Assembly: GCA_963815185.1 (NCBI GenBank)
Contig: CAWFGC010000004.1
Span: forward strand, 496,001-560,000
DNA: 64,000 nt
DNA from: SHZL01 sp963815185
GTDB taxonomy: Bacteria > Pseudomonadota > Gammaproteobacteria > Xanthomonadales > SZUA-36
Direction of reading: 5' to 3'
Part shown: in pieces, positions 43,202 through 53,000 of the stretch
Position numbering within the stretch: the first letter of the stretch is position 1
Layout: every line of letters starts with the position of its first letter
Position numbers and translations under genes: made by a program
Notes under the pieces: generated by a model
What the model was told of the DNA's origin: nothing
Database searches by the model: none
The model's input: only the letters and a program-made list of their open reading frames with translations

Positions 43202-43806
43202 GATCGTTTATCCAGTTTTGACCAGGTCAGGAGCCTGGTGAGGTCTTTAATCAGCTTGCTCGGGCCATCATCGCCATTGTACGTCATCATTATATTCCCA
43301 AGAGGATCCACCAGGTAAATGGCGGGATCCTTGTCCTTGCCGGAGCTGTTGCTGCCGGCTTGCCCGAGCGCCGAGGAAAAATTTTGCGCCGGATGGAAAA
43401 GCAGCTTGAAACGCGGATAAATACCGAGCAGTTCAGTATCCATGGACGCACCGGGTTTTGACTGGAGCAATAAAGCGACCTTGATCCGGTCAAGGTTTTG
43501 CCCTGAGGCCAGGTGTACTTGCCTGAGGTTGGCGACCAAATCCTGACAGGGTTTGGTGCAGGATGCTGGCAAAGCATAAAGTATCACCCAGAATCCGCCC
43601 AGGGAGTCGGCTGCGGAACCGCCGTCAGCGGCAACCACGCCGGACCAGTCCAGCGGCACGATGGGAATGACCAGTTGACCCAGATTGCGCGTATTTTCCG
43701 ATTTGTAGGGGATCGATCCTGTAAACATCATCCATGCGAGCGCCAGCGGCAGCACGAACAAGGCCACGATCAAAAGCAGGATCATTCTGGGCGGCAGAGG
43801 TTTCAT
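43198..43806 (-). CDS. Sco/thioredoxin-like membrane-anchored protein of the oxidase cluster
   Basis: A 202-residue protein with one N-terminal membrane anchor (MILLLIVALFVLPLALAW) and a periplasmic thioredoxin-like domain containing Cys-x3-Cys in LPASCTKPCQDL, the spacing of Sco copper chaperones. Where Sco proteins have the copper-ligand histidine before the last strands, this protein reads KDKDPAIYLVDPLGN, with no histidine. A redox or assembly role for the copper oxidase is suggested by position between surf1 and ctaA, with four-base overlaps on both sides. Start ATG 43806. Confidence 0.75.
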   Translation of the reverse strand: MKPLPPRMILLLIVALFVLPLALAWMMFTGSIPYKSENTRNLGQLVIPIVPLDWSGVVAADGGSAADSLGGFWVILYALPASCTKPCQDLVANLRQVHLASGQNLDRIKVALLLQSKPGASMDTELLGIYPRFKLLFHPAQNFSSALGQAGSNSSGKDKDPAIYLVDPLGNIMMTYNGDDGPSKLIKDLTRLLTWSKLDKRS

Positions 43807-44552
43807 GGGTCGTCCTGTCTTCTGTCGGCCCAAGCGGCATCCCCGGTTGCTGCCGACGCTCGACTCCGCTTCCAGCCCGACACCAACCAAAGGACCACGA
43901 TGGCCAGGGCGAGACCGAACCATTGCACCGCATAGGCGAGGTGCTGGGCAGGCATCATCACCGTCGGCTTCCAGTCTCTGCCAGCGAAGCCCGAGGGGTC
44001 GTCAGCGTCCAGTTCAATCAGCCAGGGTGACAATTTCCCACCTGTTGCCGCTGCAACATCGTCGAGGTCAAGATAAGTCACCAGCCGGGGTCCGGCCAGG
44101 TGCGTCAGATGGTCCGGGTCGCCCAGTCGAATACCCCCTTCACCGGGCTTGCCGAGTATGCCGGTAATGCTCAGATGACCGGTAGAGGTGGGAATTTCCG
44201 GCAAGCTGCTGCGGTCCGGAGGCAGCGGCAGCCAGCCTCGATTGACCAGGATCGGCGTGCCCCTGTCCGGCACAAACAGACTCAAGGCGTGCACGCCCGC
44301 ACGCCCATCGAGGATCTTGTTATCGAGCAGCAGATGCCACTTCGTATTGTAATGCCCTTCAACACGCACATGAGCAAACAGCATGTTGTTGGCAATTGCC
44401 TGCGCCAAATCCCACTGCGCCGCTTGCCCGAACCGGTCGATCAACGCCTGTTTTTGGTTCATGCGTTGCAATTGCCATTGCCCGAGCCATAAGCAAAGAG
44501 CGAATATCGGCAGTAACACCAGACCCAAACGAAAAGACGGCCGCAGCGGCAT
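43803..44552 (-). CDS. SURF1-family cytochrome oxidase assembly protein
   Basis: A 249-residue protein with the SURF1 layout: one membrane segment at each end (LGLVLLPIFALCLWLGQWQL and, near residue 215, WFGLALAIVVLWLV) around a periplasmic domain. Family blocks are GHYNTKWHLLLDN, LVNRGWLP and PYAVQWF-like AYAVQWFGLA. SURF1 helps insert heme A into subunit I. The gene overlaps the Sco-like gene by four bases and is divergent from the DUF2909 gene. Confidence 0.92.
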   Translation of the reverse strand: MPLRPSFRLGLVLLPIFALCLWLGQWQLQRMNQKQALIDRFGQAAQWDLAQAIANNMLFAHVRVEGHYNTKWHLLLDNKILDGRAGVHALSLFVPDRGTPILVNRGWLPLPPDRSSLPEIPTSTGHLSITGILGKPGEGGIRLGDPDHLTHLAGPRLVTYLDLDDVAAATGGKLSPWLIELDADDPSGFAGRDWKPTVMMPAQHLAYAVQWFGLALAIVVLWLVSGWKRSRASAATGDAAWADRRQDDP

Positions 44553-44611
44553 GCCTGTAATTCTCTTCAGTCAGTTATAATGGCAAAAAATGAAAACCGG
44601 GAGCGGCCGCA

Positions 44612-44854
44612 ATGCTCATGAAGATTATCATCATCCTGTTCCTCCTCACGATTTTATACAGCCTGGCCTCTGCGTTTTTTTTCCTCGTTCGCGACCAGGG
44701 TCACGGTGAGCGCACGGTGAGGAGGCTGACGTGGCGAATCGGATTGTCTTTGGTGTTGTTTGTAATCCTCTGGGGCGCCTACCAAATGGGATGGATAGAC
44801 ACCAACGGCAAGGGGCCGGTTCGCATTCCGCATGCGCCTCAGGCGGATCAATAG
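44612..44854 (+). CDS. DUF2909 twin transmembrane small protein
   Basis: An 80-residue protein with two hydrophobic segments (residues about 4-25 and 44-62) joined by a short basic loop (RDQGHGERTVRRLTWR). This matches the DUF2909 family often found in proteobacterial cytochrome c oxidase clusters; its function is not known. GGGAG lies eight bases before ATG 44612; ATG 44618 is also in frame. It is the only plus-strand gene in the cluster, between surf1 and coxC. Confidence 0.82.
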   Translation: MLMKIIIILFLLTILYSLASAFFFLVRDQGHGERTVRRLTWRIGLSLVLFVILWGAYQMGWIDTNGKGPVRIPHAPQADQ

Positions 44855-44889
44855 TGCATTCCTGCTCCCCCGTTGGCTGTTACAGGCCA

Positions 44890-45759
44890 CTAGAAAACAT
44901 AGACAAAAATAAATAATCCGAGCCAGACCACGTCGACAAAATGCCAGTACCAGGCGACGGCTTCGAAGCCGAAATGCTGGTCGGGATTGAAATGTCCGCG
45001 CGCACAACGCAGGGCGATGACCAGCAACATGATCGCGCCGAGCGTGACATGCACTCCATGAAAGCCGGTCAGCATGAAAAACGTGGATCCGTAGATGCCG
45101 GAACCCAAAGTCAATCCAAGTTCCTGATACGCTTCTTTGTACTCGCCAACCTGGAACCACACGAAAAGAAAGCCCAGAAAAACCGTGGCCAGCAGCCAGC
45201 TAACGAGGCGGACCCGTTCATTCTTGATCAGTGCGTAATGGGCCAGGGTCACGGTGACGCCCGAACTGAGCAGGATGAGCGTGTTGAGAAAAGGCACGCC
45301 AAAGGCAGGAATGGTCTGAAAGTAGCCGCCGAGTTCCGCCGGTCCGGACGTTGGCCACACCGCCTGGTAGCCCTGCCACAGCATTTCATTGGTGTAAGCC
45401 CCGGTTCCCTCACCGCCCAGCCAGGGCACTGAAAATACGCGCGCGTAGAAGAGGGCGCCAAAGAAACAGGCAAAAAACATGATTTCGGAGAAAATGAACC
45501 ACATCATGCCCAGACGGAAGGAGGTGTCGACCTGGGTGTTATACAGCCCACCTTCGCTTTCCCGGATTACCTGGCCAAACCAACCGACCAACATGTAGAT
45601 CAGGATTGCCACACCGGTCAGAAAGGTCCATGGGGCCACGGTGGAACCATTCATCCAGAAAGCCGCACTGGCCAGCATGGTGATCAGACCCAGTGATCCG
45701 ACGATCGGCCAGCGTGTTCCGTGGGGGACGTAGTAGGAATCTTCAGCGTGTTGCGACAT
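44890..45759 (-). CDS. coxC: Cytochrome c oxidase subunit III
   Basis: A 289-residue protein with seven membrane segments. Family blocks include YYVPHGTRWPIVGSLGL, SEIMFFACFFGALFYARV, TLILLSSGVTVTLAHYAL, TFFMLTGFHGVHVTLGA and the C-terminal AVAWYWHFVDVVWLGLFIFV. Subunit III stabilizes the proton-pumping core. It follows ctaG by 12 bases on the minus strand. Confidence 0.97.
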   Translation of the reverse strand: MSQHAEDSYYVPHGTRWPIVGSLGLITMLASAAFWMNGSTVAPWTFLTGVAILIYMLVGWFGQVIRESEGGLYNTQVDTSFRLGMMWFIFSEIMFFACFFGALFYARVFSVPWLGGEGTGAYTNEMLWQGYQAVWPTSGPAELGGYFQTIPAFGVPFLNTLILLSSGVTVTLAHYALIKNERVRLVSWLLATVFLGFLFVWFQVGEYKEAYQELGLTLGSGIYGSTFFMLTGFHGVHVTLGAIMLLVIALRCARGHFNPDQHFGFEAVAWYWHFVDVVWLGLFIFVYVF

Positions 45760-45771
45760 TTCCAGGCCTCT

Positions 45772-46356
45772 TTAATTCGCGCCATCAGCAGACGCTATCG
45801 CCTGCGACAGCGCAACGGGATCGTCATTGCGGTAAAACGTATAGGAAAGGGTAATATCCCGGATATTTTCGGGCAGATCGGCCTGAACATAATAATAGAC
45901 CGGCATTTCCCGGCTTTCCTGCGCCATCAGCAATTGCTGGGTGAAACAGAAACATTCGGTCTTGACAAAGTACAGGCTCGCTTCAGGAGGCACGATATTG
46001 TAAGTCGCCTGACCCAGTACGGGTTCCTCCGTTGGATTCATCGCCAGGAAAGTAGCCTTGGTCAATGCGCCCAGGTGTATCGTTTGTGTTTTTTGCACGG
46101 GTTGGAAAATCCATGGCATGGCAGAGTTTGTCGTTGCCAAGAAGCGAATCCGGATTTCCCGGTCCGACTGCTGGACGTGTTCGCCACCCTGCGCGATCTG
46201 CACGCTGCGCCCGCCCAGTCCTGTCACGTTGCAGAAAACGTTGTAAAGGGGCCACATGGCGAAGCCAAATCCAAACATACCCACTGCGACAAGCACCAGC
46301 CGGCCAATGACCTTACGGTTCGCCCGCTTCAGATCCTCTTGACCGGCGGTATTCAT
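45772..46356 (-). CDS. ctaG: Cytochrome c oxidase assembly protein CtaG/Cox11
   Basis: A 194-residue protein with one N-terminal membrane segment (VLVAVGMFGFGFAMWPLYNV) and a periplasmic immunoglobulin-like domain. The Cu(I)-binding pair is in KTECFCFTQQ. Cox11 delivers copper to the CuB site of subunit I. The start ATG 46356 overlaps by four bases the stop of the 50-residue membrane protein upstream; the open frame to 46425 is not used. Confidence 0.94.
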   Translation of the reverse strand: MNTAGQEDLKRANRKVIGRLVLVAVGMFGFGFAMWPLYNVFCNVTGLGGRSVQIAQGGEHVQQSDREIRIRFLATTNSAMPWIFQPVQKTQTIHLGALTKATFLAMNPTEEPVLGQATYNIVPPEASLYFVKTECFCFTQQLLMAQESREMPVYYYVQADLPENIRDITLSYTFYRNDDPVALSQAIASADGAN

Positions 46357-46505
46357 TGCTTGCCAAGTACTCCCGACAATACAAATGCAACGAAGATCAG
46401 GACCACAATTGCCGCGAGAATCCAAGCGGTCCTGACCGCACGCGACCGGCGCTGCTCAGTGTTGTGCCCCTCTCCGGTAACTGCGTGGGCCGGATCAGTG
46501 GTCAT
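46353..46505 (-). CDS. 50-residue single-span membrane protein of the oxidase cluster
   Basis: A short gene, MTTDPAHAVTGEGHNTEQRR followed by SRAVRTAW and one hydrophobic segment (ILAAIVVLIFVAFVLSGVLG), ending KQ. It starts inside the end of coxA (11-base overlap) and its stop overlaps the ctaG ATG by four bases. That placement and the charged-then-hydrophobic layout argue that it is translated. Small membrane proteins occur at this place in other proteobacterial cox clusters and may be oxidase subunits or assembly factors; the role here is unknown. Confidence 0.75.
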   Translation of the reverse strand: MTTDPAHAVTGEGHNTEQRRSRAVRTAWILAAIVVLIFVAFVLSGVLGKQ

Positions 46506-48138
46506 ACTCGTCTGCATGGGCCACTGTGCTGGAGTTGATGGGCGGTGGCGTATTGAACGAGTGATAGGGCGGAGGTGAGGTCAATGTCCACTCCAGGCCC
46601 CTGGCGCCTTCCCAGACGCGGCCTGCCGCTACCTGCCGGCTCTTGAATACGCAGTGAAGGATAACACCAACGAAAATCAGCTGTGAGGCACCGAAGGTGA
46701 AGCCGCCAATGGAAGAAATCATATTGAAATCAGCAAATTGCACTGAATAATCGGGAATGCGCCTGGGCATTCCCGCCAGCCCGAGATAATGTTGTGGAAA
46801 AAACAGCACGTTGACCGAAATAACAGACAGCCAGAAGTGAATTTTGCCCCAACGCTCCGAATACATGTGCCCGGTCCATTTGGGCAGCCAGTAATAGGTC
46901 GCGCCCATCAGTGCGAATACCGCGCCTGGCACCAGCACGTAATGGAAATGCGCGACGACGAAATAGGTGTCCTGATACTGCAAGTCAGTCGAAGCAATGG
47001 CGAGCATCAGGCCGGAAAATCCCCCAATGGTGAACAGCACGAGAAAGCCGATTGCGAACAGCATGGGGGTTTCAAACGTCATCGAGCCACGCCACATTGT
47101 GCTGACCCAGTTGAAGACCTTTACGCCTGTGGGCACGGCAATCAGCATGGTGGAATACATGAAGAACAGTTCACCGGTCAGGGGCATGCCCACAGCGAAC
47201 ATGTGGTGGGCCCAGACGATGAATGAGAGGAAGGCGATGGACGCGGTGGCATATACCATGGCGGCATAGCCAAACAGCGGCTTGCGGGAAAATGTCGGGA
47301 TGATCTCCGAGATCACGCCAAAAGCAGGCAGGATCATGATGTAGACTTCCGGGTGCCCGAAGAACCAGAAAATATGCTGAAACATTACCGGATCACCACC
47401 ACCGGCCGCATTGAAGAAACTGGTGCCGAAAAAGTGATCGGTCAGGAGCATGGTTACCGCGCCGGCCAGCACTGGCATGACCGCGATCAACAGAAACGCG
47501 GTGATCAGCCAGGTCCATACAAACAGGGGCATGCGCAGCAAGGTCATTCCCGGCGCACGCATGTTGAGAATGGTTGCGATCACGTTGATCGAGCCCATGA
47601 TGGAGGAAATACCCATCATGTGTATGGAGAACACCACGAATGCGAAGCTCTTACCGCCCTGCAGGCTGAGTGGCGGATACAGCGTCCAGCCTGCCGCGGG
47701 GCCACCGGAGTCCATAAACAGTGTGCTGAGCAGCATCGCAAAGGCAAACGGAAGGATCCAGAAGCTCCAGTTGTTCATGCGTGGCAGGGCCATGTCGGGC
47801 GCGCCGATCATCATCGGAATCATCCAATTGGCAAATCCGACCCAGGCAGGCATCACGGCGCCAAAGACCATGATCAGCGCATGCATGGTGGTCATCTGAT
47901 TGAAGAATTCCGGTTCCACCAATTGCAGGCCGGGCTCAAAAAGCTCTGCCCGGATCACCATGGCCATCGAGCCGCCGATCAGAAACATCAACAGCGAAAA
48001 GACCAGGTAGAGCGTGCCGATATCCTTATGATTGGTTGTGAACAACCAACGATCCAGAAATCCCGCCGGCTTGTGGCTGTGATGATCGTCGTCAACAGCA
48101 ATGTCACTGGCTTGAGCGTGCGTATTTTCGATGCCCAT
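46495..48138 (-). CDS. coxA: Cytochrome c oxidase subunit I
   Basis: A 547-residue heme-copper oxidase subunit with twelve membrane segments. Metal ligands are in TTMHALIMVF (heme a), FWFFGHPEVYIMILPAFG (CuB His and cross-linked Tyr, with the Glu of type A1 oxidases), WAHHMFAVG (CuB) and VVAHFHYVLVPG (heme a3 and heme a). The D-channel motif APDMALPRMNN and the K-channel lysine in TGVKVFNW are present, so it should pump protons. ATG 48138 is chosen over a TTG at 48153. The tail overlaps the small membrane protein gene. Confidence 0.97.
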   Translation of the reverse strand: MGIENTHAQASDIAVDDDHHSHKPAGFLDRWLFTTNHKDIGTLYLVFSLLMFLIGGSMAMVIRAELFEPGLQLVEPEFFNQMTTMHALIMVFGAVMPAWVGFANWMIPMMIGAPDMALPRMNNWSFWILPFAFAMLLSTLFMDSGGPAAGWTLYPPLSLQGGKSFAFVVFSIHMMGISSIMGSINVIATILNMRAPGMTLLRMPLFVWTWLITAFLLIAVMPVLAGAVTMLLTDHFFGTSFFNAAGGGDPVMFQHIFWFFGHPEVYIMILPAFGVISEIIPTFSRKPLFGYAAMVYATASIAFLSFIVWAHHMFAVGMPLTGELFFMYSTMLIAVPTGVKVFNWVSTMWRGSMTFETPMLFAIGFLVLFTIGGFSGLMLAIASTDLQYQDTYFVVAHFHYVLVPGAVFALMGATYYWLPKWTGHMYSERWGKIHFWLSVISVNVLFFPQHYLGLAGMPRRIPDYSVQFADFNMISSIGGFTFGASQLIFVGVILHCVFKSRQVAAGRVWEGARGLEWTLTSPPPYHSFNTPPPINSSTVAHADEYDH

Positions 48139-48157
48139 TTTACTGATTCCCAAGGGT

Positions 48158-49319
48158 TTAACCGTTCTTGATGCGGGCGATTACCTGTGGCTGAACCACA
48201 TCTCCCGTTGCGTTGCCGAATGCGTTGCGCGTGTAGGTCAGGGTTGCTGCAATGTCGCTTTCAGACAGCAGATTGCGCCACGCCTTGCATGGCGGTTCCG
48301 GCACGCCCATTCAATACGACATCGATTTGATCCTGCAAAGGCCCGTTTACGACGGCGCTTCCTGCCAGCGCTGGAAACGCGGGCGCCAGACCGGAGCCGT
48401 CAAGCTGATGGCAAGTCGCGCATTGTGTGGCATAGACCGACTGCCCGTGCTCCATCAATTCCTCACGCGTCCACAGGCGCTTGGTCTCGTTCCTGGCCTG
48501 CGCCGCCTGATCTTTTTGTTGATTCACCCATTGCCTGAATTCTTCCCGCGGCACGACCTCGAGCACGATGGGCATGAAGCCGTGACCTCTGCCGCAAAGT
48601 TCCGCGCATTGGCCGCGATAAATACCGGGCTTCTCGATTTCAGCCCAGGCTTCGTTGATGAAGCCCGGCACGGCGTCACGCTTCCAGCCCAGCGACGGCA
48701 CCCACCAGGAATGAATGACATCATCGGCGGTGATCAGGAATTTGATTTTCGTATTGGCAGGCAGGACCAGCCGCCGATCGACTTCCAACAGGTAGTTTTC
48801 CACTGAAGCGGGATCGATACCGGAATTGCGCCGCGCCGCCGCGTTGGACTCGGCCGACAGCGAACTGATGAATTGAATGTCGTCTTCGAGATATTCATAT
48901 TTCCAGCGCCATTGAAAGCCGGTGATCTTGACCGTCATTTCGGTTTCGGGAGCCACTTCCATGACGATCAAGGCGCGTGTGGCCGGAATGGCCATGGCGA
49001 CGAGGATAAGTACCGGAATGATGGACCAGATGATTTCCGCCGTGTTGCTGTGGGTGAATTTGGCGGCTTCAGCTCCCTTCGACTTGCGATGCAGAACGAT
49101 GGAAATGAACATCGCGGAAAATACCAGCACGCCGATGCCCACACAAATCCACAATACAATCATGTGTAGCTGGTAATTCATGTGCGATTGCAGCGTGACT
49201 CCGCGGGTCATGTTGATGGCGTTTCCGCTATAGCCGGGCGCAACGAGCAGCAGCCAGAAAGCCGCGCAAACGGCCGCAATCACTGCCAATGCCACAATGA
49301 ATGTATTTTGTTTCTTCAT
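48158..49319 (-). CDS. coxB: Cytochrome c oxidase subunit II with cytochrome c domain (caa3-type), frameshifted near its end
   Basis: Two N-terminal membrane segments are followed by the CuA domain (SWWVPSLGWKRDAVPG, GQCAELCGRGHGFMP) and a C-terminal cytochrome c domain with CATCH at residues 300-304, the mark of caa3 oxidases. As given, the frame stops at 48261 after GTAMQGVAQSAV, too early. Removing one base near 48272 gives GVAQLLSESDIAATLTYTRN, the usual cytochrome c end, and extends to TAA at 48158 for a total of 386 residues. Without the fix the domain loses its last helix. First gene of coxB-coxA-ctaG-coxC. Confidence 0.93.
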
Positions 49320-49366
49320 CAGGTTTTTAAGGCCTCTGATTTGATTTTCACCGTCGGTTCTTACCG

Positions 49367-49921
49367 TTATTGCCAGGCCGTATGCCCGGACAACGCATTG
49401 GACAGGTATTTTGCCAGGCTCAGTCTTTCGCCATCCGTCAGGAAGGCGCCCAATTCTACTTGCTGGCCTCTGCTACGCAAAATCAATTTTTTTGCATACC
49501 AGGACACAGCGGGTTGCTGCAGGCGCACAGTGGCCCATGCGGATTGCAGGCAAATCTGGGTTCGATGACGGTATCTTTGCCGCACCACGCGGATAGAATC
49601 CGCATCAATACTGATTTCCTCGAATATCCAGGCGTTCTTCCATACCCGGATGAGTAGCCATGCGACCATTACCAGTTGTGCAATGGCAACCAGTAATATG
49701 GGCCAATAACCTTGCACTGCAAGCAGCCCTGCCAGGCCCAGGGTCACGGTGCCCAGAGCCAGCAGTATCAGTATCAGCCCGCTCGCATTGAGGGAGAAAT
49801 TTCCACGAGCCAGGATGTTTACCCGCGCTCCGTCCGCACTGTTTCCCACAACGATCATGGATTTCCCGGGGGCTTCGGCCATTCCAGTCCGGCCCGAAGC
49901 AGCAAGTTCCAAACCGCTCAT
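49367..49921 (-). CDS. DUF2244 family membrane protein
   Basis: A 184-residue protein with two adjacent membrane segments (LILILLALGTVTLGLAGLLA and LLVAIAQLVMVAWLLIRVW) followed by a soluble beta-rich part (WIFEEISIDADSIRVVRQR, VELGAFLTDGERLSLAKYL). This pattern, and the position just upstream of coxB on the same strand (47 bases), match DUF2244. Its biochemical role is not known; context suggests oxidase biogenesis. Start at ATG 49921; the open frame to 50047 overlaps the putA region. Confidence 0.78.
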   Translation of the reverse strand: MSGLELAASGRTGMAEAPGKSMIVVGNSADGARVNILARGNFSLNASGLILILLALGTVTLGLAGLLAVQGYWPILLVAIAQLVMVAWLLIRVWKNAWIFEEISIDADSIRVVRQRYRHRTQICLQSAWATVRLQQPAVSWYAKKLILRSRGQQVELGAFLTDGERLSLAKYLSNALSGHTAWQ

Positions 49922-50053
49922 TGTAGCTGCGCCGGAGGCGGGTGAGCAAGATTCAATACAGGCGCCTGGTTTCCACGCGCCGGGGCTGCGAGTAAACTGG
50001 CCGACGCCAATGCCGCCTGTGACCATCTTTCTGCAGCCCGGGAGCACAAAGCC

Positions 50054-53000
50054 GTGACCGAACCCAGCGTGTTCGACTTTCTCAAGTCAACCAAAGTCAG
50101 CCATGATCCGCTGCGGGACGCCATGAACCAGGCATACCATGCGGACGAAGAACAACTGGTGCTGCAGTTGCTCGAGGCGGCGCGGCTTGAGCCGGAAGCA
50201 GCTTCCCGCGTGCATCAGCGCGCCGCGTTCCTGGTTGCAGAGGTACGCGCCCGCAAATCGCAGCAAGGGGTGATGGAAGCGTTCATGCAGGAGTACGACC
50301 TCTCTTCCGAGGAAGGTGTGGTGCTGATGTGCCTGGCGGAAGCTTTGCTGCGCATCCCCGATGCGGAGACCGCCGAGAAACTCATTGCCGATAAACTGGC
50401 TGAAGCGGACTGGGAGTCTCATGTCGGCAAGAGTTCCTCGGTACTGGTCAATGCTTCAACCTGGGGTTTGATGTTGACCGGCAAGCTGGTCGCCTTATCG
50501 GCCGGCACCTCGGCGAATTTGACCGCTGCCCTGGGGCGTTTGGTCAACCGCAGCGGCGAACCGATGGTTCGAACCGCGATTCGGCAAGCCATGCGCATCA
50601 TGGGCCACCAATATGTCATGGGCCGCAATATTGACGAAGCCTATGACCGCTCACTCAAGAAGAACAATCGTTTGTACCGCTATTCCTTCGACATGCTGGG
50701 TGAGGCGGCCTTGACGGCCCGGGATGCTGATCGTTACCTGGATGCCTATCGCAATGCGATTGCAGCGATAGGCGAACGCAACCAGACCGAAGATGTATTC
50801 GCCGCCCCGAGCATTTCGGTCAAGCTTTCTGCCCTGCATCCCCGTTTTGAACATACCCAGGCGGAACGGGTAGTGCGTGAAATTTCACCGCGTGTGCTCG
50901 AACTGGCGCGGCTGGCGATGGCGAATCGGATGGCCCTGACCATCGACACCGAAGAAGCCGATCGATTGCAGCTGACTCTGGATGTGTTTGCTGAAGTGAT
51001 CCGCAATCCAGCACTGGAAGGGTGGAATGGTTTCGGGCTCGCTCTGCAGACTTACCAGAAACGCGCCTCGATGGAAATCGAATGGCTTGCCGCTCTGGCG
51101 AAGCGGCTCGGTCGTCGCATCCCGGTGCGGTTGGTAAAGGGTGCTTATTGGGATGCCGAAATCAAGTATGCACAGGTCGAGGGATACAGCTCTTACCCGG
51201 TGTTCACGCGCAAGCCCAACACCGACGTGTCCTATATCGCTTGTGCGCGAGCCATATTGTCCAGGCGTCAGGAGTTCTATCCCCAATTTGCAACACACAA
51301 TGCGCATACCATTGCAGTCATAACGGAATTGGCCGGCAAGCGGCTGGATTTTGAGTTTCAACGATTGCACGGGATGGGGGCAGATTTGTACGGCGTGGTC
51401 ATGGAAAAGGAGGGATTCCACCATGCCTGCCGCGTCTATGCCCCGGTGGGAAGCCACGAAGATCTGTTGCCCTACCTGGTGCGGCGGCTGTTGGAAAACG
51501 GCTCGAACACGTCTTTCGTGAATCGCATCGTGGACGAATCGCTACCCGTTGAAGAGGTGGCCGAAGACCCCATCGAGAAAGTGGCCAGGACCCGGCCGGT
51601 GGCGCACGCACAGATTCCCCTGCCGAGGTATCTGTATGGCGCATCGCGCGCAAACTCCAAAGGTGTGAATTTTGCCAATGAGTTGGAGGTGGAGGAACTG
51701 GCTTCCCGCATGCAATCCTTTGCGCACCGGCGCTGGGATGTAGAGGCCATCCTGGCGGCGGGTTCCGCAGCGGCGTCCGGCCCGAGTGGCGACAATTGCA
51801 ATCCGGCATTGCGGTCAGATGTGGTGGGCAAGATTACATCGGCAAGCGCGGAGCAGGTTGACCAGGCGATTGCGACCGCGCGTAAGTATGCCAGCCAGTG
51901 GGACAGAACAGCGCCTGAGCGTCGCGCGGAAATGCTGGAAAAGGCCGCCGCGATCATGGAGCAGCGCATGCCGGAACTGCTGGCGCTGTGCGCTCGTGAA
52001 GCAGGAAAAACCCCGCGCGACTGCGTTGCTGAAGTCCGTGAAGCGGTGGATTTCGCGCGTTACTATGCGCTGCAGGCTCGCGAGCATTTTGCCCGTCCTT
52101 TGGTGTTGCCGGGGCCAACAGGCGAATCGAACGAGTTGTCGCTGCACGGCCGGGGGGTATTTGCCTGTATCAGTCCCTGGAATTTTCCGCTGGCCATTTT
52201 CACGGGACAGGTAACCGCGGCTTTGGCGGCTGGCAATACGGTGCTGGCCAAGCCTGCCGAACAGACTCCGGCTGTCGCTGCGGTGGCCACCAGCATATTG
52301 CATGAGGCAGGTATTCCGCGCGAGGCATTGCAGCTATTACCGGGTGAAGGCTCAAGCGTGGGGGCGAGACTGACGGCGGATCCGCGCATCGACGGCGTTG
52401 CCTTTACCGGTTCGACCGAGACGGCACGCCTGATCAATCGCGCTCTGGCTGCGCGAGATGCGCCGCTGGCGCCGCTGATCGCCGAAACTGGCGGGCAAAA
52501 TGCGATGCTGGTCGACAGTTCGGCCTTGCCCGAACAGGTGGTAAAAGACGTCATCGGCAGCGCTTTCCTGAGCGCCGGCCAACGCTGTTCCTGTTTGCGC
52601 GTGCTGTTTCTGCAAACGGATGTGGCGGACCATATGCTGCGTCTGCTTGCCGGAGCGATGCAGGAGCTGGTAGTTGGTGATCCGCGCAAATTGTCGACGG
52701 ACATCGGCCCGGTGATAGACCAGGATGCATTGGCCACCTTGCAAGCGCATGTCAAGAGAATGGAACAGGAGGGCCGCCTGGTCGCACGCGTGCCACTGGC
52801 GGACAACCTGCCCGGCCATTTTTTTGCTCCCTGTGCGTTCGAAATCGATACAATCAAACAGCTGGAGCGTGAAGTTTTCGGCCCGATTCTGCATGTGGTC
52901 CGATACCGTTCGCGCGATATCGACCGGGTGATCGATGAAATCAATGCAACGGATTATGGCTTGACACTGGGTATTCACAGCCGAATCGACCGCACCCAGT

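Noticed and set aside
47353..48171. 272-codon plus-strand frame opposite coxA
   Set aside because: Low-complexity His/Gln/Arg-rich translation, antisense to conserved coxA, and no ribosome-binding site.
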